From positions 4,454,501-4,518,500 of the forward strand of contig JAWUZG010000005.1 of NCBI GenBank assembly GCA_036785705.1: DNA of 64,000 nucleotides. Direction: 5' to 3'. The position numbers were made by a program, and so were the translations under genes. Numbering within the stretch: the stretch's first letter is position 1; every line of letters begins with the position of its first letter. The DNA comes from Acanthornis magna (Eukaryota > Chordata > Aves > Passeriformes > Acanthizidae). Positions 1-12,200 of the stretch are shown here, in pieces. The notes beneath the pieces were generated by a model. It saw only the letters and a list, made by a program, of their open reading frames with translations. It ran no database searches and was not told where the DNA came from.

Positions 1-230
1 AGGAGGAGGAGCCGCCATGACGAGAGGAGGAGGAGCCGTCGTGACGGGTGAGGCGGAGCCGCCGTGAGGGGAGGAGGAGGAGCCGCCATGACGAGAGGAG
101 GAGGAGCCGTCGTGACGGGTGAGGCGGAGCCGCCGTGTGGGGAAGGGGAGGAGTCGCCTTGACGGGAGGAGGCCGGTCTCCGTGAGGGGAGGAGGCGGAG
201 GAGGTGCCGCAGGTGCCACCGTGAGCGTGG
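1..230. repeat. CpG-rich minisatellite, 71-bp period
   Basis: The segment GCCGCCATGACGAG recurs 71 bp apart (starts 11 and 82). Inside each unit a half-unit of AGGAGGAGGAGCCG followed by TCGTGACG or CATGACG repeats at about 33 bp. The array decays after about 150 into imperfect GGAGG/GCCG stretches. It is far richer in G and CpG than the following 40 kb and is cut by the left edge, so the full copy number is unknown. Short open frames across it are products of the repeat, not evidence of a gene. Confidence 0.85.
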
Positions 231-317
231 GGTTTTTCAGCCGGCGGTCTCGGTTCGTCGTGTTAGCTGTGGGGCTTGTTATTTTAGGGATAGCGGGTTT
301 TTCACTTACCTGCAACT

Positions 318-452
318 CCGTCAAGGCCAGGTTGGTCACGACTTGGAGCAACCTGGTCTAGTGGGAGGTACCTCTGCCCATGGCAAGGGGATGGAACTGG
401 ACGAGCTTTAAGGTCTTTTCCCACCCAAACCCATTCTGGGATTCTATGATTC
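318..452 (+). mobile_element. CR1 LINE 3'-end fragment
   Basis: The sequence runs from CAAGGCCAGGTTGGTCACG through GAGCAACCTGGTCTAGTGG, CTGCCCATGGCA and TTTAAGGTC to ATTCTATGATTC, the characteristic order and terminal octamer-type ending of avian CR1 retrotransposon tails. Only the last ~135 bp are present. This is the usual 5'-truncated state of CR1 copies, with no coding capacity. Confidence 0.93.
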
Positions 453-1669
453 GCAGCGTGAAATCCCAGAATTCCTTTTCCTGGCTCCTGAGGAGGCAGT
501 TTAAACATGCTTCACAGCCACTTTGCCACCTGTAGATTCCTCAAGATCAATGCCAGTTTATATTTGGGTGTGTAGGGCAAAGATTTTTAAAATTAGAAAA
601 GCCTTAGATAAGTTGGGAATAAAGGAGCCCTGCGTTATGATTTGGAAATTACTTGTTAGGTGGTTTTATGTTTCTGAGTCGAATATGGAAAAGGCTATAG
701 CAGAGTGAGGACTTGTTTGAATAATTCAGCTGTGGCCATTTTAACAATTTCCACCCTCCTATGTTTTGATCAGAAACTGAGAAAGGGTGTTGTGGAGGGT
801 GGGGACCATCTGAGGAGTGTTACAGTATGTACAATAATGCATTTCACAAGATAACAAATATTTTTCAGATAATGAGCACTTGACAGTATGTTAAAAGTGG
901 TTTGCTGGTTTTTTGTCTCCAGCTGGTATAAGCAGATGGGTTGTGACCTCTGTGTTGTTACAGAAATCAAATTATACATTTTCAGCTGGTTTTTGTGCCC
1001 CTGTAAACACTGCAGTAGAGTCAGGGTCACTACAATGAATTCACAATGCCAGGAATAACAGTAGGGTTCATGCTTGAAAACCCCTTTTTGTAGTTTCATG
1101 GGAGTTTTGAAATGATAAAGCTGTCCTAAACCAGGAGAAAAACAACATAACTAAAAAGACTAAGTGGCATTTATCCCACATGTCCTGTGTTAGCATTTCC
1201 AGCCCTTCTGTGCAAAGGTTATTGCTGAAGTTCCTGAGGGATTCCTGCCTGTGTCTGCCTTTTTCAGGCACTGAGATGGGAATGCCTAGAATAAATCAAG
1301 ATTCCTAATTTTTGAGATGGATAGGAATAAGGGTTACTGGCTCTGCTTTTAAATCTTGAGTTGGACTTCTATTTTAGGACACTAAAATGCACAACCCCTG
1401 CTCCTTTGTTTTTCTACAGTGCAAAGGATATTTAGTGCCCACCCAGAGAAAATATGTTATTATATGGTGCTGCAGCTGTCCAAATAAGTGCTGGTTACCT
1501 TAGTTTTTAATAACATTGGTGATTATTGAATCTGAGGTGAGTTTAGAGGCCTCCCAATGAAAAGCTTTTCTGCATTTTCATGATCTCAAATAATGTTACT
1601 CTGCTTTTGGGGATGCTTTTTGTTATATTAGAGCAGCATCATGGACCTTGCTCTATTATTTTCCCTATT
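453..1669. other. non-coding stretch, no gene seen
   Basis: AT-rich sequence with scattered short open frames and no convincing acceptor/donor-bounded coding segment. If the exon at 4,820 belongs to a + strand gene entering from the left, this stretch would be intronic. No recognised repeat. Confidence 0.5.
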
Positions 1670-2060
1670 AATTTTATTTTCATTCTACTGATGCCTAAAA
1701 ACAAGCTACCTGAAACAGAGGCCAAGACAAATTGGGAGTATAAAAAAGCCAACAAATTTATTCAAGGCCTTCAAGGCACATTTGGGCAAGCAAAGTCCCC
1801 TTCAAGGGACTACACCCAAAATGGATCCTGGGTCACGAGCCCTTCACCTTTTATAAGTTCTGTCCCGTTAGCATATTGGCTCCCAATTTTCCAATCACAC
1901 CCTTAGGTGATGATGTTAACCACCCCAGGCCTGCTGCCCCCCAAGTCACACTTGTTTACATATTTTCGGGCCTTAGGGCAAAGAATGTGTCTTTGGATTT
2001 TCTATTTGGAGGGATTGTTTTGACTGAAGGTGTTGGGAACGGAGGTTTTTAGCACTCTAT
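1670..2060 (-). mobile_element. solo LTR-like fragment of an endogenous retrovirus
   Basis: Read on the minus strand, a TATA box (TATAAAAGG, 1855-1847) is followed 93 bp later by a polyadenylation signal (AATAAA, 1762-1757), the U3-R-U5 layout of a retroviral LTR. The body is less AT-rich than its flanks. I see no internal retroviral genes and no second LTR nearby, so it is most simply an old solo LTR. The ends are approximate because I could not fix TG...CA termini or a target-site duplication. Confidence 0.45.
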
Positions 2061-4819
2061 AAGAAGCACAGAACTGCACCAAGTTACAGATACATAAAGA
2101 GTAAAAAACCTAGAAATTATTAAGGCATCACTACCATCCTTATTAGAATGTTCCAGTAAGTTGTTTTCCTGTTCATTCTCTCTCTATAAACATCAGATCC
2201 AAAAATGCATCCACAGATAATGGGGTATGTTACTGTAGGCAAAAATATCCTCACTTCAGCCAGATAGGAATATGAGGTGTTTATTGCCAGAATCAAGAAT
2301 GATTAAAGGCATGCAGTTTTTTCTTCGCTGATTAAAAACTGGAATCTGAGACCGCAGCTCTATTATACTGTAGGAAAAGAGCAATGGAGCTTGAATTAGA
2401 TTAATAATGTTTAAAATATGTGGAAAATAGTTGCTTTAATTAAGACAATGATTATTTGTCTCTGGCTTCTTTAATTTCTGTTTTTAAATGTTTCTATTCT
2501 TGTTTTATTTTTATGTGGGAGCTGCTCATGATTGTGTAAAACCTTGCTAATGTGAAAACCTGAGTTTAACTGATGCTGCAAAATGTGTTTCATAAAAAAA
2601 TCATCTGCCTGAGGCGATTTTTTCAGTTCTTAAAAAAAATCCTTGGTATTAAAAAGTATATTTTCATATAAATATATCAGTTCATAAAGTTTGTGATTGC
2701 TTGGTTTGGGGTTTTTTTGTTCCTATTTTTTAAAGGCTTTAACAGTTTTGACTCTGAATTTGACTCTGACATCTGAATTGATGAGGTAGTACTGGGGTTA
2801 TCCTGCCCTGCCATGTTTTGTATTTCAGCTGGTCACGTCCCCAGTAAAACGGCTGAAGAGTCACTTGGATATTTGGAAAGAAGAAAAGTTTGTGTGCTCT
2901 GCTGTAGCAGTTTGCAATACCACACTTTGCACATCACATTGAATGCAGCCCTTCCAGGACATGTGTTTTTGGTGACCCTGTGGTGTTTATAAAAGTGCTG
3001 GTGTGGCAGCCATGCACACTAAGTCACTTTTTATCCATTTTCAGAGGTTCTTCCTTGGCCCTTTCCCCTGACGGAACTGAAATTGCAGACATCAGCTCTT
3101 CTGTGTGTTGTGAAAACTTCTGTGTGTACAGATGCAAATGTACAACTTGAGGCATTTCCAAAAGAATCCAGAGTCCTGCAAGGAATTGGGCATTAGGTGC
3201 TGTTGAAAACCCCAGTAATGCTACAGTTCTATTTCTGGGTGCTTAGGTCTCATTGCTAATGTAATCCCTGGTTACTAAACACACAAATTAGTTCATTAAC
3301 TCATCTCCTCTAGCGTGCTGAGTAACTGCTACACAAGAATAGCTCTCTGCTGATTCTGGCCATTGATTAATTAGATTAGTTCTTCCCAAATCACAGATGT
3401 TGTATTTTCTGTAATTTCCCTTGAAAAACCGTGTGTTTTAAGGACCTTCAGCCCCCTGAGATTTACTTATTGCCTGCCAATGGTAAAATGTGTCCTTTTC
3501 TTTCTTCTGTGTTTTCTTCCTTAGACTGTTGTTGCCTAGTTAAGATAGCATTTTAAATTCTTATATTATTTCCTGGCCATATTTCAGACAATTTTATGGG
3601 AGGATTTTCAGGTTACCGTCTCTTCTAGTGTTTCTTGATTTTGTCATTCTAGCTAATTTCTATTTCCAGAAAAAATATTCTTTTTTATTATGTTTTCAAG
3701 TAAAATGTTATCTTTTAATATCACCACCAGCTTTTCCACAGTGTTCAGGGAAATCGGACAAGATAATTGTGGGGGTTTATGGTAGGGAAAGGGAGAGGTA
3801 ACCATACACAAATACATAATAAACTTGTTATTTGATTTTTCAGATGATTACTTCTTTCTGTTGGAAAACTCTCCTAACGCTGCATTAATTGACTGTCTCA
3901 GTCAGCAGTGAAATAAAAAACCACAATTTTCATTTATAAGGGCTGTTTTTTACCTCAGCCCATCACAAAAAGGATGATTTTGGGCTACTGGAAGAAATGA
4001 GCAAGAAAAGAAAACACAACAAGATTTTAATAACAAACTTTGAAACCTGAAATTTTAGCTTAGCTCTCATTCCAGCCTACAAGTTACTTTGGATTCAGTG
4101 CTCCTTTGGGCAGCTTTTCAGAGAGAGAATTCTGCAGACACTTGGCTTTTAGTTGAGCCTCTATAAGCTGACTCTTGGGCAACCTGCAACCTCAGCACTC
4201 ACTGCTTAGGACACACAAAAATAAACAAAGTGCTACTTGGTTCCAAGGTCTGTAAGTTTTCAGAGAGGCTTTTTCTTGCACTGCCAGACCCAGTGGCAGA
4301 AGCTCTCCAGGCAGTGGGAACCCAAGCCAAGGGCAGACAGCTGCAGCAAATCACATGGGCAGCAAGTGCCAGGAAACCACTCTGCAGACAAGCTAACACA
4401 TATCTGCCTGGGTTTAGCTAAGAGAAGTGCTTGAATTTAAAGACAAAATTTCTGAAAATTAGGTTTTCTGCATCCACACATGGTAATTTGCCTCTATTGT
4501 GCTTTCTCTGTCTTGCTCCAATAAGCTGCTCTTGACTTCTGTGCCTGCAGCTCCCCGTCATTGAGTTGCTGTTATGGGCTTCAGAAAAGATTTTGAGTGT
4601 AAGCAGGGATTTTGGCCTTTAAGCCTTTTAAATTAAAATAAACACTATTTCTCTTATATGTCGTTAATTTCATCACCTTTATTTTTTTCAACTCAGTCTT
4701 TGGATTTCTAATCCACATTGAAATTAGTGAGTGAGTTCTGCAATATGCTTAACATGAATAGTAAAAAGCTCTTTAGGGCAAATGCAGGATATTTGAATGT
4801 GTTTTTTACTTTTTCTTAG
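2061..4819. other. non-coding stretch upstream of the 4,820 exon
   Basis: AT-rich DNA, probably intronic to the gene that ends at 4,973. At about 2,829 a TTTGTATTTCAG acceptor-like site precedes 37 open codons ending in TGA at about 2,940, but no clear donor follows and I do not call it. No recognised repeats. Confidence 0.4.
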
Positions 4820-4973
4820 ACACGTTGTTATTCTAAATGATACCACCGGTACTTTGGAAGACTGGGACAAGACAATAGCTGCTTCTGGAGAAAATAAGCT
4901 TGAAAAGTTATTTCAGGATGAAGTGCTTGAAGATGAGAAAGATGCCAGGCTGATGGAACACATTTGCTGGTAG
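4820..4973 (+). CDS. probable 3'-terminal coding exon of an upstream gene
   Basis: A pyrimidine-rich acceptor (TTTTTTACTTTTTCTTAG) ends at 4,819. From 4,820 only one of the three frames is open. It needs two bases from a previous exon, then encodes 50 residues beginning HVVILNDTTGTLEDWDK and ending DARLMEHICW before TAG at 4,971-4,973. The peptide is acidic, of ordinary composition and helix-prone, as expected of real coding sequence. No donor lies before the stop, so it reads as a last exon. An ATTAAA at 5,553-5,558 could serve polyadenylation. Vertebrate synteny places CLHC1 just upstream of RTN4 in the same orientation, which makes CLHC1 the first candidate, but I do not recognise the sequence and leave the symbol blank. 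Confidence 0.5.
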
Positions 4974-6099
4974 TTTCTGTGCACAACAGCAGAGGGAGCA
5001 CTTAGAGCAGGCAAGTGAAAAATCCTTCTAGCTCTGGATGAGCTGTAGGAAACACTGAGCATCACAGTGCTGAGAATGTTTGTACCAACAAATATCAGTT
5101 ATTTGCCCATTTAATATGTCTGTGTGAGAATGTGTGCGTGTTCGTATTTTAACTGAAAATGTATTCTCCGTGTAGAAGAAAGCTCTGGAATGGTATGGAA
5201 AAGGTATGGAAATGCTATATGCATCTATGTTCTCAGCTTTAGTACATCAGGTCTGTCCTTGCGGTAGTCTGCAGAAGGGTGCAGAGTCAGTGTGAGTGAA
5301 CTGCTCTGAGTGGATCCTCATTAGGGAGCTGGACAAAGGGGATGCAGAGCAGGCATGTCCCAATGCTTGGTCTTTTTGGTTTATTTTCTTCTAGGTCATT
5401 GCTGAAGTCATGATACAAATTAGATTATCCAGAAAATTTAACAAATCCTGCCAAAACACAACAAATGTCTTTCTAGAACGAATGTAGGCTTTGGTTACGT
5501 GCATGCACCTGCTCCTTGGGTTGCTGTGGGCATTGTCTGGTTTGTGGGCCCTATTAAACTGTAAGAGCCTGTGATGAGAGCTTGGTCTAGACTGATCCTT
5601 AAGAAATGGATAATTCAGCCTTAAGGAAGGGAAGATGCCCAGCTGCAGATTCCCTGTGTGCCTGTTGGCAGAGCCTCTTTTTAGCTCTCAGCCCACAGCC
5701 AGTATCAACAGGAAGAATACTGAATGTCATTTGCTGTTGTCACTGTGCTACATGTTCCCAAATAACATTTATCTCAGTAATTAAAGGGCACGTAGCTACT
5801 GTTGCTTTGTTTCAGTTTTAATACATTTTGGCACTCTTTAAAAGCATATTTGTTATATGGATAAATCTGCAGAGTTAGGATTCACAAGAGAACTTTAGTT
5901 AAAAGAAGCATTTCATGTTACAGATATTGGAAATCTTGTGTGGATGAGAAATAGAGAAAGGTATGCAAGTTCACTTTTCAACATGCAGAATGATATGCCC
6001 TTAAGTATATAACCCTTAAGTATGTAACTCAATTGACAGTGTAATATTGATCAGATTTTGATCAGAAGAGTAAAAACAGTAAATGAAAAGGTCACTCAC
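4974..6099. other. putative 3' UTR then intergenic DNA
   Basis: Follows the stop at 4,973. A weak poly(A) signal ATTAAA occurs at 5,553. No gene beyond that point is supported on either strand. Confidence 0.35.
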
Positions 6100-6297
6100 T
6101 GACATTGTTACTGCATAGAAGCTGACATCATGCAAGAAAGCAGTGAAGATGTAACTCTGTGCCGCACTCCCCAGAGTGATTTCATGATCCTTGTTTAGTG
6201 TTTGCAGCAGCTGAGAAATGGAAGTGCTTGTTAAGACAAACAAGACAGTGATGGACCAAACCAAAAAGTTGTTGGGTTTTTTCCTCTTTGTAGCCAT
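6100..6297 (-). other. candidate first coding exon, minus strand (unassigned)
   Basis: On the minus strand an ATG in good context (GAAAATGG, 6297-6295) opens exactly 66 codons up to a consensus donor, TCA|GTGAGT, at 6,100/6,099. The peptide begins MATKRKKPNN, a basic start, and continues with a hydrophobic stretch of about 20 residues (roughly residues 11-30), then a short polar loop and a second partly hydrophobic segment. That would fit a signal anchor or small multi-pass membrane protein. I do not recognise the family and found no second exon, so this may be chance. Confidence 0.22.
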
Positions 6298-9200
6298 TTT
6301 CACTGTGCCGCAGGGTTTTCTGGCAGGGATGCATGATAAATGGCAAGCCTGAGGTAAGTGCTTCTGTTGTTGATGTATTTACTTGTTAGTTGTTGTGTAT
6401 TGAGCATCCTCATGGAAGTTTTAGCAATCAAGCTACAAAAGAAAGTGCGGGTGCGGTGTCAAACGGATACTCTCTAAAGCAAACTGGGACAGATTGTACT
6501 GGTGTTGCCTTGTGGGCTTCCCTTTCCTTCAGAAGAACTTGTAGTCTCTCCCAGTCCAAGACTCAGTTGCTGATCATCCACCACGATTTAAAGCAATTTA
6601 GATGTATGCTTTATTCAGCAACCTCAAGAATTTTAAATCACTTCGCTTCATCTTGAAAAAAAAAGTCTTAAAATTCTCTCTAGCAAGATAACAATAAACT
6701 TTTACCCAGGGTGTCCATAGAGTACAAGTAGTATTTTAGCAATATTCAAACACCCAAAATTAAGTATAAAGAAGAGATGGAATTTCATAAAACCTAGAGA
6801 CATCTGTAAATGCCTAAACAAGTTTAAGAATCCATGCCTTGCAAAACTTTGTCTCCAGTCTCAGACATTACTTTTAAGAAAAGTTTTGCAGTTTCACAAA
6901 TGGAGAAGCAGGAGAGCTGTCTTTTCATGTCACTGGTAAGAGAATTCTGAAGACATTTTGGATACTGCCAGTACTCGTATTTCTTTTTTCTTATTTATTA
7001 ATCAAAATCAGAATTTATCATTTTCTCAGTGTCTGACTGAGTTGGATAAAACTGTCTGGTCAAAATATAATAAAGTAGTTGTGAGTTTTTAAAATACTTG
7101 AAGAACGAACAAAATGTACAGGTACACAGCATTGTGGCCCTATGCAATTTATTACTGCCAAGCTGTGAGGAGGTGAATTTGTTCCTGTCTGTGCTTGACT
7201 GGTGTGCTGCACTCACTCACAAAGCTCAGCCACAGCTTCATACCTTGGTTTATGATGAAATCAGGCTGTGACAAGATCAGTACTGAAGGGGAGATTAAAG
7301 AGATGGGAATGAAAGGAAATGGGAGGTTTGTTACATGGCCTAATGCCCAGGACACTTACCTGAAGGAGGAAGTCAGAAGCTGTTCTTCCTGCTTCATGGA
7401 ATTCTTCTGTTTTAAAATTAACTCCTTTTTAAATCTTCTGTCTTTAATTCATTAATCCCTGGAAGAACTGCAAAGCCCATCCAAGATCCACTTCCAGCTG
7501 AGTGCCCTTACTGCATATAAGACGGTTTTGTTCTACCACCCCCCAAAGAAATTCCATTGGAGCTTGAAGAAGTGACAATATTATTTTTACTGAAGTCTTG
7601 TGTTTGTGAGGTTTTGGGGTTTTTTTAAATATTACTCTGACAAGTTTTATGGAGTAGAGATGGGCACAACTAAGCTTTCTGCATGCTTTAATCACTAATC
7701 TGTTATGTGATGTGAGAGTTAGGTTTCCTGAAGTTATCCAAAGCCAAATAAAATTTTGTGATACAGCTTTTGCCAAATGCAAATCACTGGCAGGCTATCT
7801 GTATAAAAGAATTTGTGTTGATAAAAAGAAAAATGATAAATGTATTGATGAGGGCTTATATTGATAAGAGTCTATAAGTGTCATTCATTGGGACTTTTTA
7901 AGGGAAATCAGGATATTCAAATTTTTTATGTTGCTTCTTCAAGCTCTTACTGTTATTTTAATTTTTTTCTTCTACCCTCCTTGTACCCCCATGGACCAAT
8001 TACCCTTATACTTTAAATCTCAGCATGGGAGGAGCAATCTTTCCCTGGCAGAAGATTAATGATATTAGCATGGTGACCTAATACGGTAAATGTGGTCTAT
8101 TTCCATCCCTCTGTAATCCCATCGAAATCCATGAGTCACACTAAGGATGTTTGGCCTTAGTCCTTTTCCTTCCCTGAACTCCATGACTCTTTTTCTGCTC
8201 TGGAAGCTGAGTACAGCCACCTGATTTGTTGAAGCCATTAGTGTTATGGAAGGGGCAGCACTGGTGCACCTGGCCCATGATCCAGGCTCTCCCAAGCACA
8301 ATTACCTATGTCCTAGGGACATTAACACTTTTGACAGATGGTTTTGAAACTTCTGATACACTGAGAAGTCCTGGTAGTTTTATTCCAAATTAATTGATGG
8401 AATCTGCTGTCTAGTCACAGTGCTCCAGACTTCGTTAATTAAAGCTTCTCCCTGAATTTAGTAAGCCATAAATTCTGGACTGTGTTTTACTCCAGTGATA
8501 CTCAGTCTGACTATTCTGTTGGATAGCTGAAAATGGAAGTAGGTTATCTCTGAAGAAAGCAGAGCAAAAAATGAAGGATTATCTTCTGAGCTTTTTGTGG
8601 TTGGGTCTGTCAGGCTTAAACTCCAGTTGTTCTCTATTTTATGCTCAGCAAAAATAAGCATAGTCTAAAAAAATTTTTTTTAAGTGCTATAAATACAGTG
8701 CAGGGGACAGGATTAGCAAGCATGCAGCTGCTGAAGGCAGTTGGATGAGATGGAGTAAATTAATTTTGAATGAAGCTCACATTGATATGAAATTTTAAAG
8801 GTCAAATAGTTTCCCAGTAACTCACTATTAGTGCCTGATGCAACTGGAACCTCTAACTAACTGCGTTTCTACTTCAGGAGTAAAAATTAAATTATAATTA
8901 AAAGAGAGTGAAGTGTCATTTAAGATGTATCAGCACAGACTATTCTATGCTTGATGTTTCAAGTGACAGTTGCTCAAAAGCAGGGAGACTTGCACAACCC
9001 TCCCTCATGTAATCACCAGAGCACCAAGTAGCCAATTACAACATTTTGATCATAAATCGTCAAGGGAGGGGGAGCCAACCCGTGGAATTTCATAAACTGT
9101 ACGAACACAAAACCATGTAAGAAGAATGCTATTAAAAAAAAAAAAAATCTTCCAATAAAACAATATTAGAAAAGAAATCTCTGCTGGATATCTTGCAGAG

Positions 9201-12200
9201 ATTATTATTTCTTGCACAGCTATAGCAGTGAGACTACATTCTCATTTCACCAGATATTGCTCCGATACCAGGAGACAGAGAGCAAAGACGAAAAGAAAGC
9301 ACACTACAAATATTGATGTAGATCTGGAAAGGTCACTGATAGACACTTTTGTTCTGGTTGCTTTTCTGAATTCTAAAGTATGCAATGAAAGGAGCAGAGG
9401 GAAAGAGAGACACTGCATAATAATACGAAATTTTTAGAGCAGAATCTGATTCTAGAGATTAATTGCTGGTTAATTTGTACATCTGAGTTCTACTGGGACC
9501 AAAATTAAAGAGTAACAAATATGGTTGCATTGTAAATAAAATCTGGGTGTGTAGATAAGCTAAACAACTACTTGCTTGACAGCCTTGGGTGTTAGGTTAT
9601 TTTATTCATAATTGCACAAAAATATAAGGTGTTTGCAAAATCCCCAGCACCTAATAAAGAGGTTGCACCTCACTCAGCTATACCGCTCATTTCCTGAGGC
9701 TGCTACTGTGGGGTCAAAACGCAGAGCTGCTGCCAGAGCACACAACTGGGCCAGGCCTCTCTCCCTGCTCCCCTCCTCAGCTGCCGTTGCTCAGGCAACA
9801 GGATCATTCAGCAGCAGAGGAACACAGAAGGAAACTGTAAGGAGTGGGAGGAGAGAGATTTCCCAAGGGCTGAAGAAAAGGTGGAGGGAAGAGGAGGGAG
9901 AATATTAGTACATGTTTCAGAGAAGATATTTGCCCTTGTTCTACAGACAACAGTGCCAGAGGCTGCTTCAAAGCACTGCAGTTATGCTGCTTTCTAAGTT
10001 TCCCATTTAGAGCAGCTTCTTTCTCTCTCTTGGCTTTTGCAAGAGGTGAGCAGATGGAATGAGGTGCCAGGTGCTGGATGGTTTTAATATCCTCCTGGAA
10101 TGGCGTGCTTGCGGATTCGTGCAGGGGCCTTTACCTGGTAAACTTGGGGCGAGGTGTCTCATCTGCTCTGTGTCGGGCCAGTAGCAAAGCTCTTGTGGCA
10201 CACAGAGGAGCAGTGGGACCTTGAGGAGCCATCGCCAGCACTCAGGGCTTCTCACCTTGGCTCTCAGGACACTGTGGGCTGTGTCTCAGGGGGCTCTTGC
10301 CCCAAGAGTCAGAATCAGAAAGTTTCTGGTAGCTGGTTTACTAAATAAGGGAAGACGCTATCTGTGATCATCCTCTTTTAGAAGTGAGAAAATATTAAAA
10401 AGGGAAAAAGCACAACCTCATATACTTCCCCACATTTCTACAAATGCGTTTGTGGTATTGATCCCGTTCTCAAAGCTGGTCAAAGTGAGAGCTTGTTACT
10501 GACATTTCTTCAAATTTAACACTGATGAAAAATAAATGTTTCTTAGTTCTTAACATTACCTCTTCATTAGAATTTGATTTAGTAGGTATTACTTTTTATT
10601 TAATCAGTAACAGAACATGAACACCCTGTAGGCTTTAGTGCAGTCTGTCTTTGCAATTCTGATTTCCAGTTAATTAAAATTGATTGGCTGAACTGGCATT
10701 TATATTTATCACATCTTATGAAGGATCCAGGCTTTCCTTCACATAAATTTTCCTGCTGTTCTCTGTTATTAACTGTTTTTGTGGAAAAAAAGCTTTGTAT
10801 TATGTCAGATACAGTGGAAAAGCATCTTAATCTTTAGAAGTTGCATTGCAGTCGAAGTTACTATCAATAGCAGGATTTTTCTCCTTAATTGCAAAGAATT
10901 ACATTGTTTGGATCAACCGGCTTGTTTTCATGGTAATTTTTAGAAAGTTCTGATATGAATTCTTACAGCGATGCTGACAAAAATCTTGCTCATAATTATA
11001 TGATTAGCACTTCTCATGTTGGCCAATACTATTATCTCATTACTTCCTTTGTAGAAAATTTACATGTGTTGTCTCTCATCTCAGACAGTAAATTCCTTGG
11101 AGCCCTGATTATCTTTTGTTCTATATATAGTCGTCCTGCAAATGAAGTTTTATTCGTGATCAGGGCTCTTGTGCAGCATGGTAAGAGAAATCGTAACTTC
11201 CTCCTGTACATTTTTCCATAAAAATGGGTAGTGAAGGCAGCAGCAGAACAATGATGTAAACAGACTTGTTCATGCTGTTTGGGCTGGGCTGGGGAGTGCT
11301 CACAAAATCTGCAGGGGGCTGGTGGAAGTGTTTTTGCCTGTACTGCATAACAAATATTCATTCAGGTTTTTACACTGCGCCTCCACGTTTGCAGTTCACC
11401 TCTTGAGAAGAACACTTGGCTACATTTATATCAGTCACCATAGGGGGAATTCTTTCGAACAATATGTAGCATTTAGAACCAATAAGAAGAATAAATAGAA
11501 CTTATTAGATCAGGGTAAGGGTAAAAGAAGTAGAAAGGTGTCAGAAAGGGAAGAAAAGTTAGTTAAGAGTCATCTGCAAGGTAATGAGCGCCATGGAAAG
11601 AACAGGAGATAAGAGCTGGTGAAAAGGATGGTGATCCTGCGTTGGAATGTGAGGCACTTAACTGGTGTTTAGGGTTTTGTGGCAGACCATCCAGGATCTC
11701 AGGTTTGATGGAAAGCTGCAACTTTGTATCGTGGATGTGTGATATGTGAAACATACCTTTTTGTGGGGTAATCACCAGGTACCTAAGTAGTTCGTTTTGC
11801 TTTGTTACCCTTTCCATCAGTGCTTTCACTGATGAATGGGTGGCGCAAGAACAGGATGAGCAGAGAGGAACTGTGGATTGCTGCACAGAAAGGAAAGCTG
11901 AAAGAGGAGACGAACGTTTAATGTTTTTTCTGAACTTTCAGATGGTAGAAAAACAAAACAGGAGAAAACCGTAGGAGAGTGTACAGAAATTTAAGGGAAC
12001 ATAGGCACTCCTTGAGCTGTGAAAATCAAATAATGCAATGTTTCTGGGTCAACAGCAGGGAGTCCTCAAGAAAGCAACCACAAATTCATAAAAAAAGATT
12101 GAAGGAATGTCAGAAGATGGGTATATCTTTATTTTTCGGGTAGAAAAGACTGTCATCCAGTGGCCCTTCAGCTGATCGGTGTATAGCTTGTATGCCTTTC

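Noticed and set aside
302..508. Minus-strand exon with a TTGCAG|GTAAGT donor
   Set aside because: The segment is antisense to the CR1 tail and the encoded peptide is repeat-derived.
1499..1536. Micro-exon ending GAATCTGAG|GTGAGT
   Set aside because: The donor is good but the acceptor is weak and the segment is only about 33 nt, with no supporting frame or partner.
1580..1906. 108-codon open frame on the + strand
   Set aside because: It crosses the LTR-like fragment antisense to its TATA/poly(A) signals and shows no conserved motif or splice context.
2829..2942. Second coding exon of the upstream gene after TTTGTATTTCAG
   Set aside because: Open for 37 codons but ends in a stop with no clear donor; it would conflict with the better terminal exon at 4,820.
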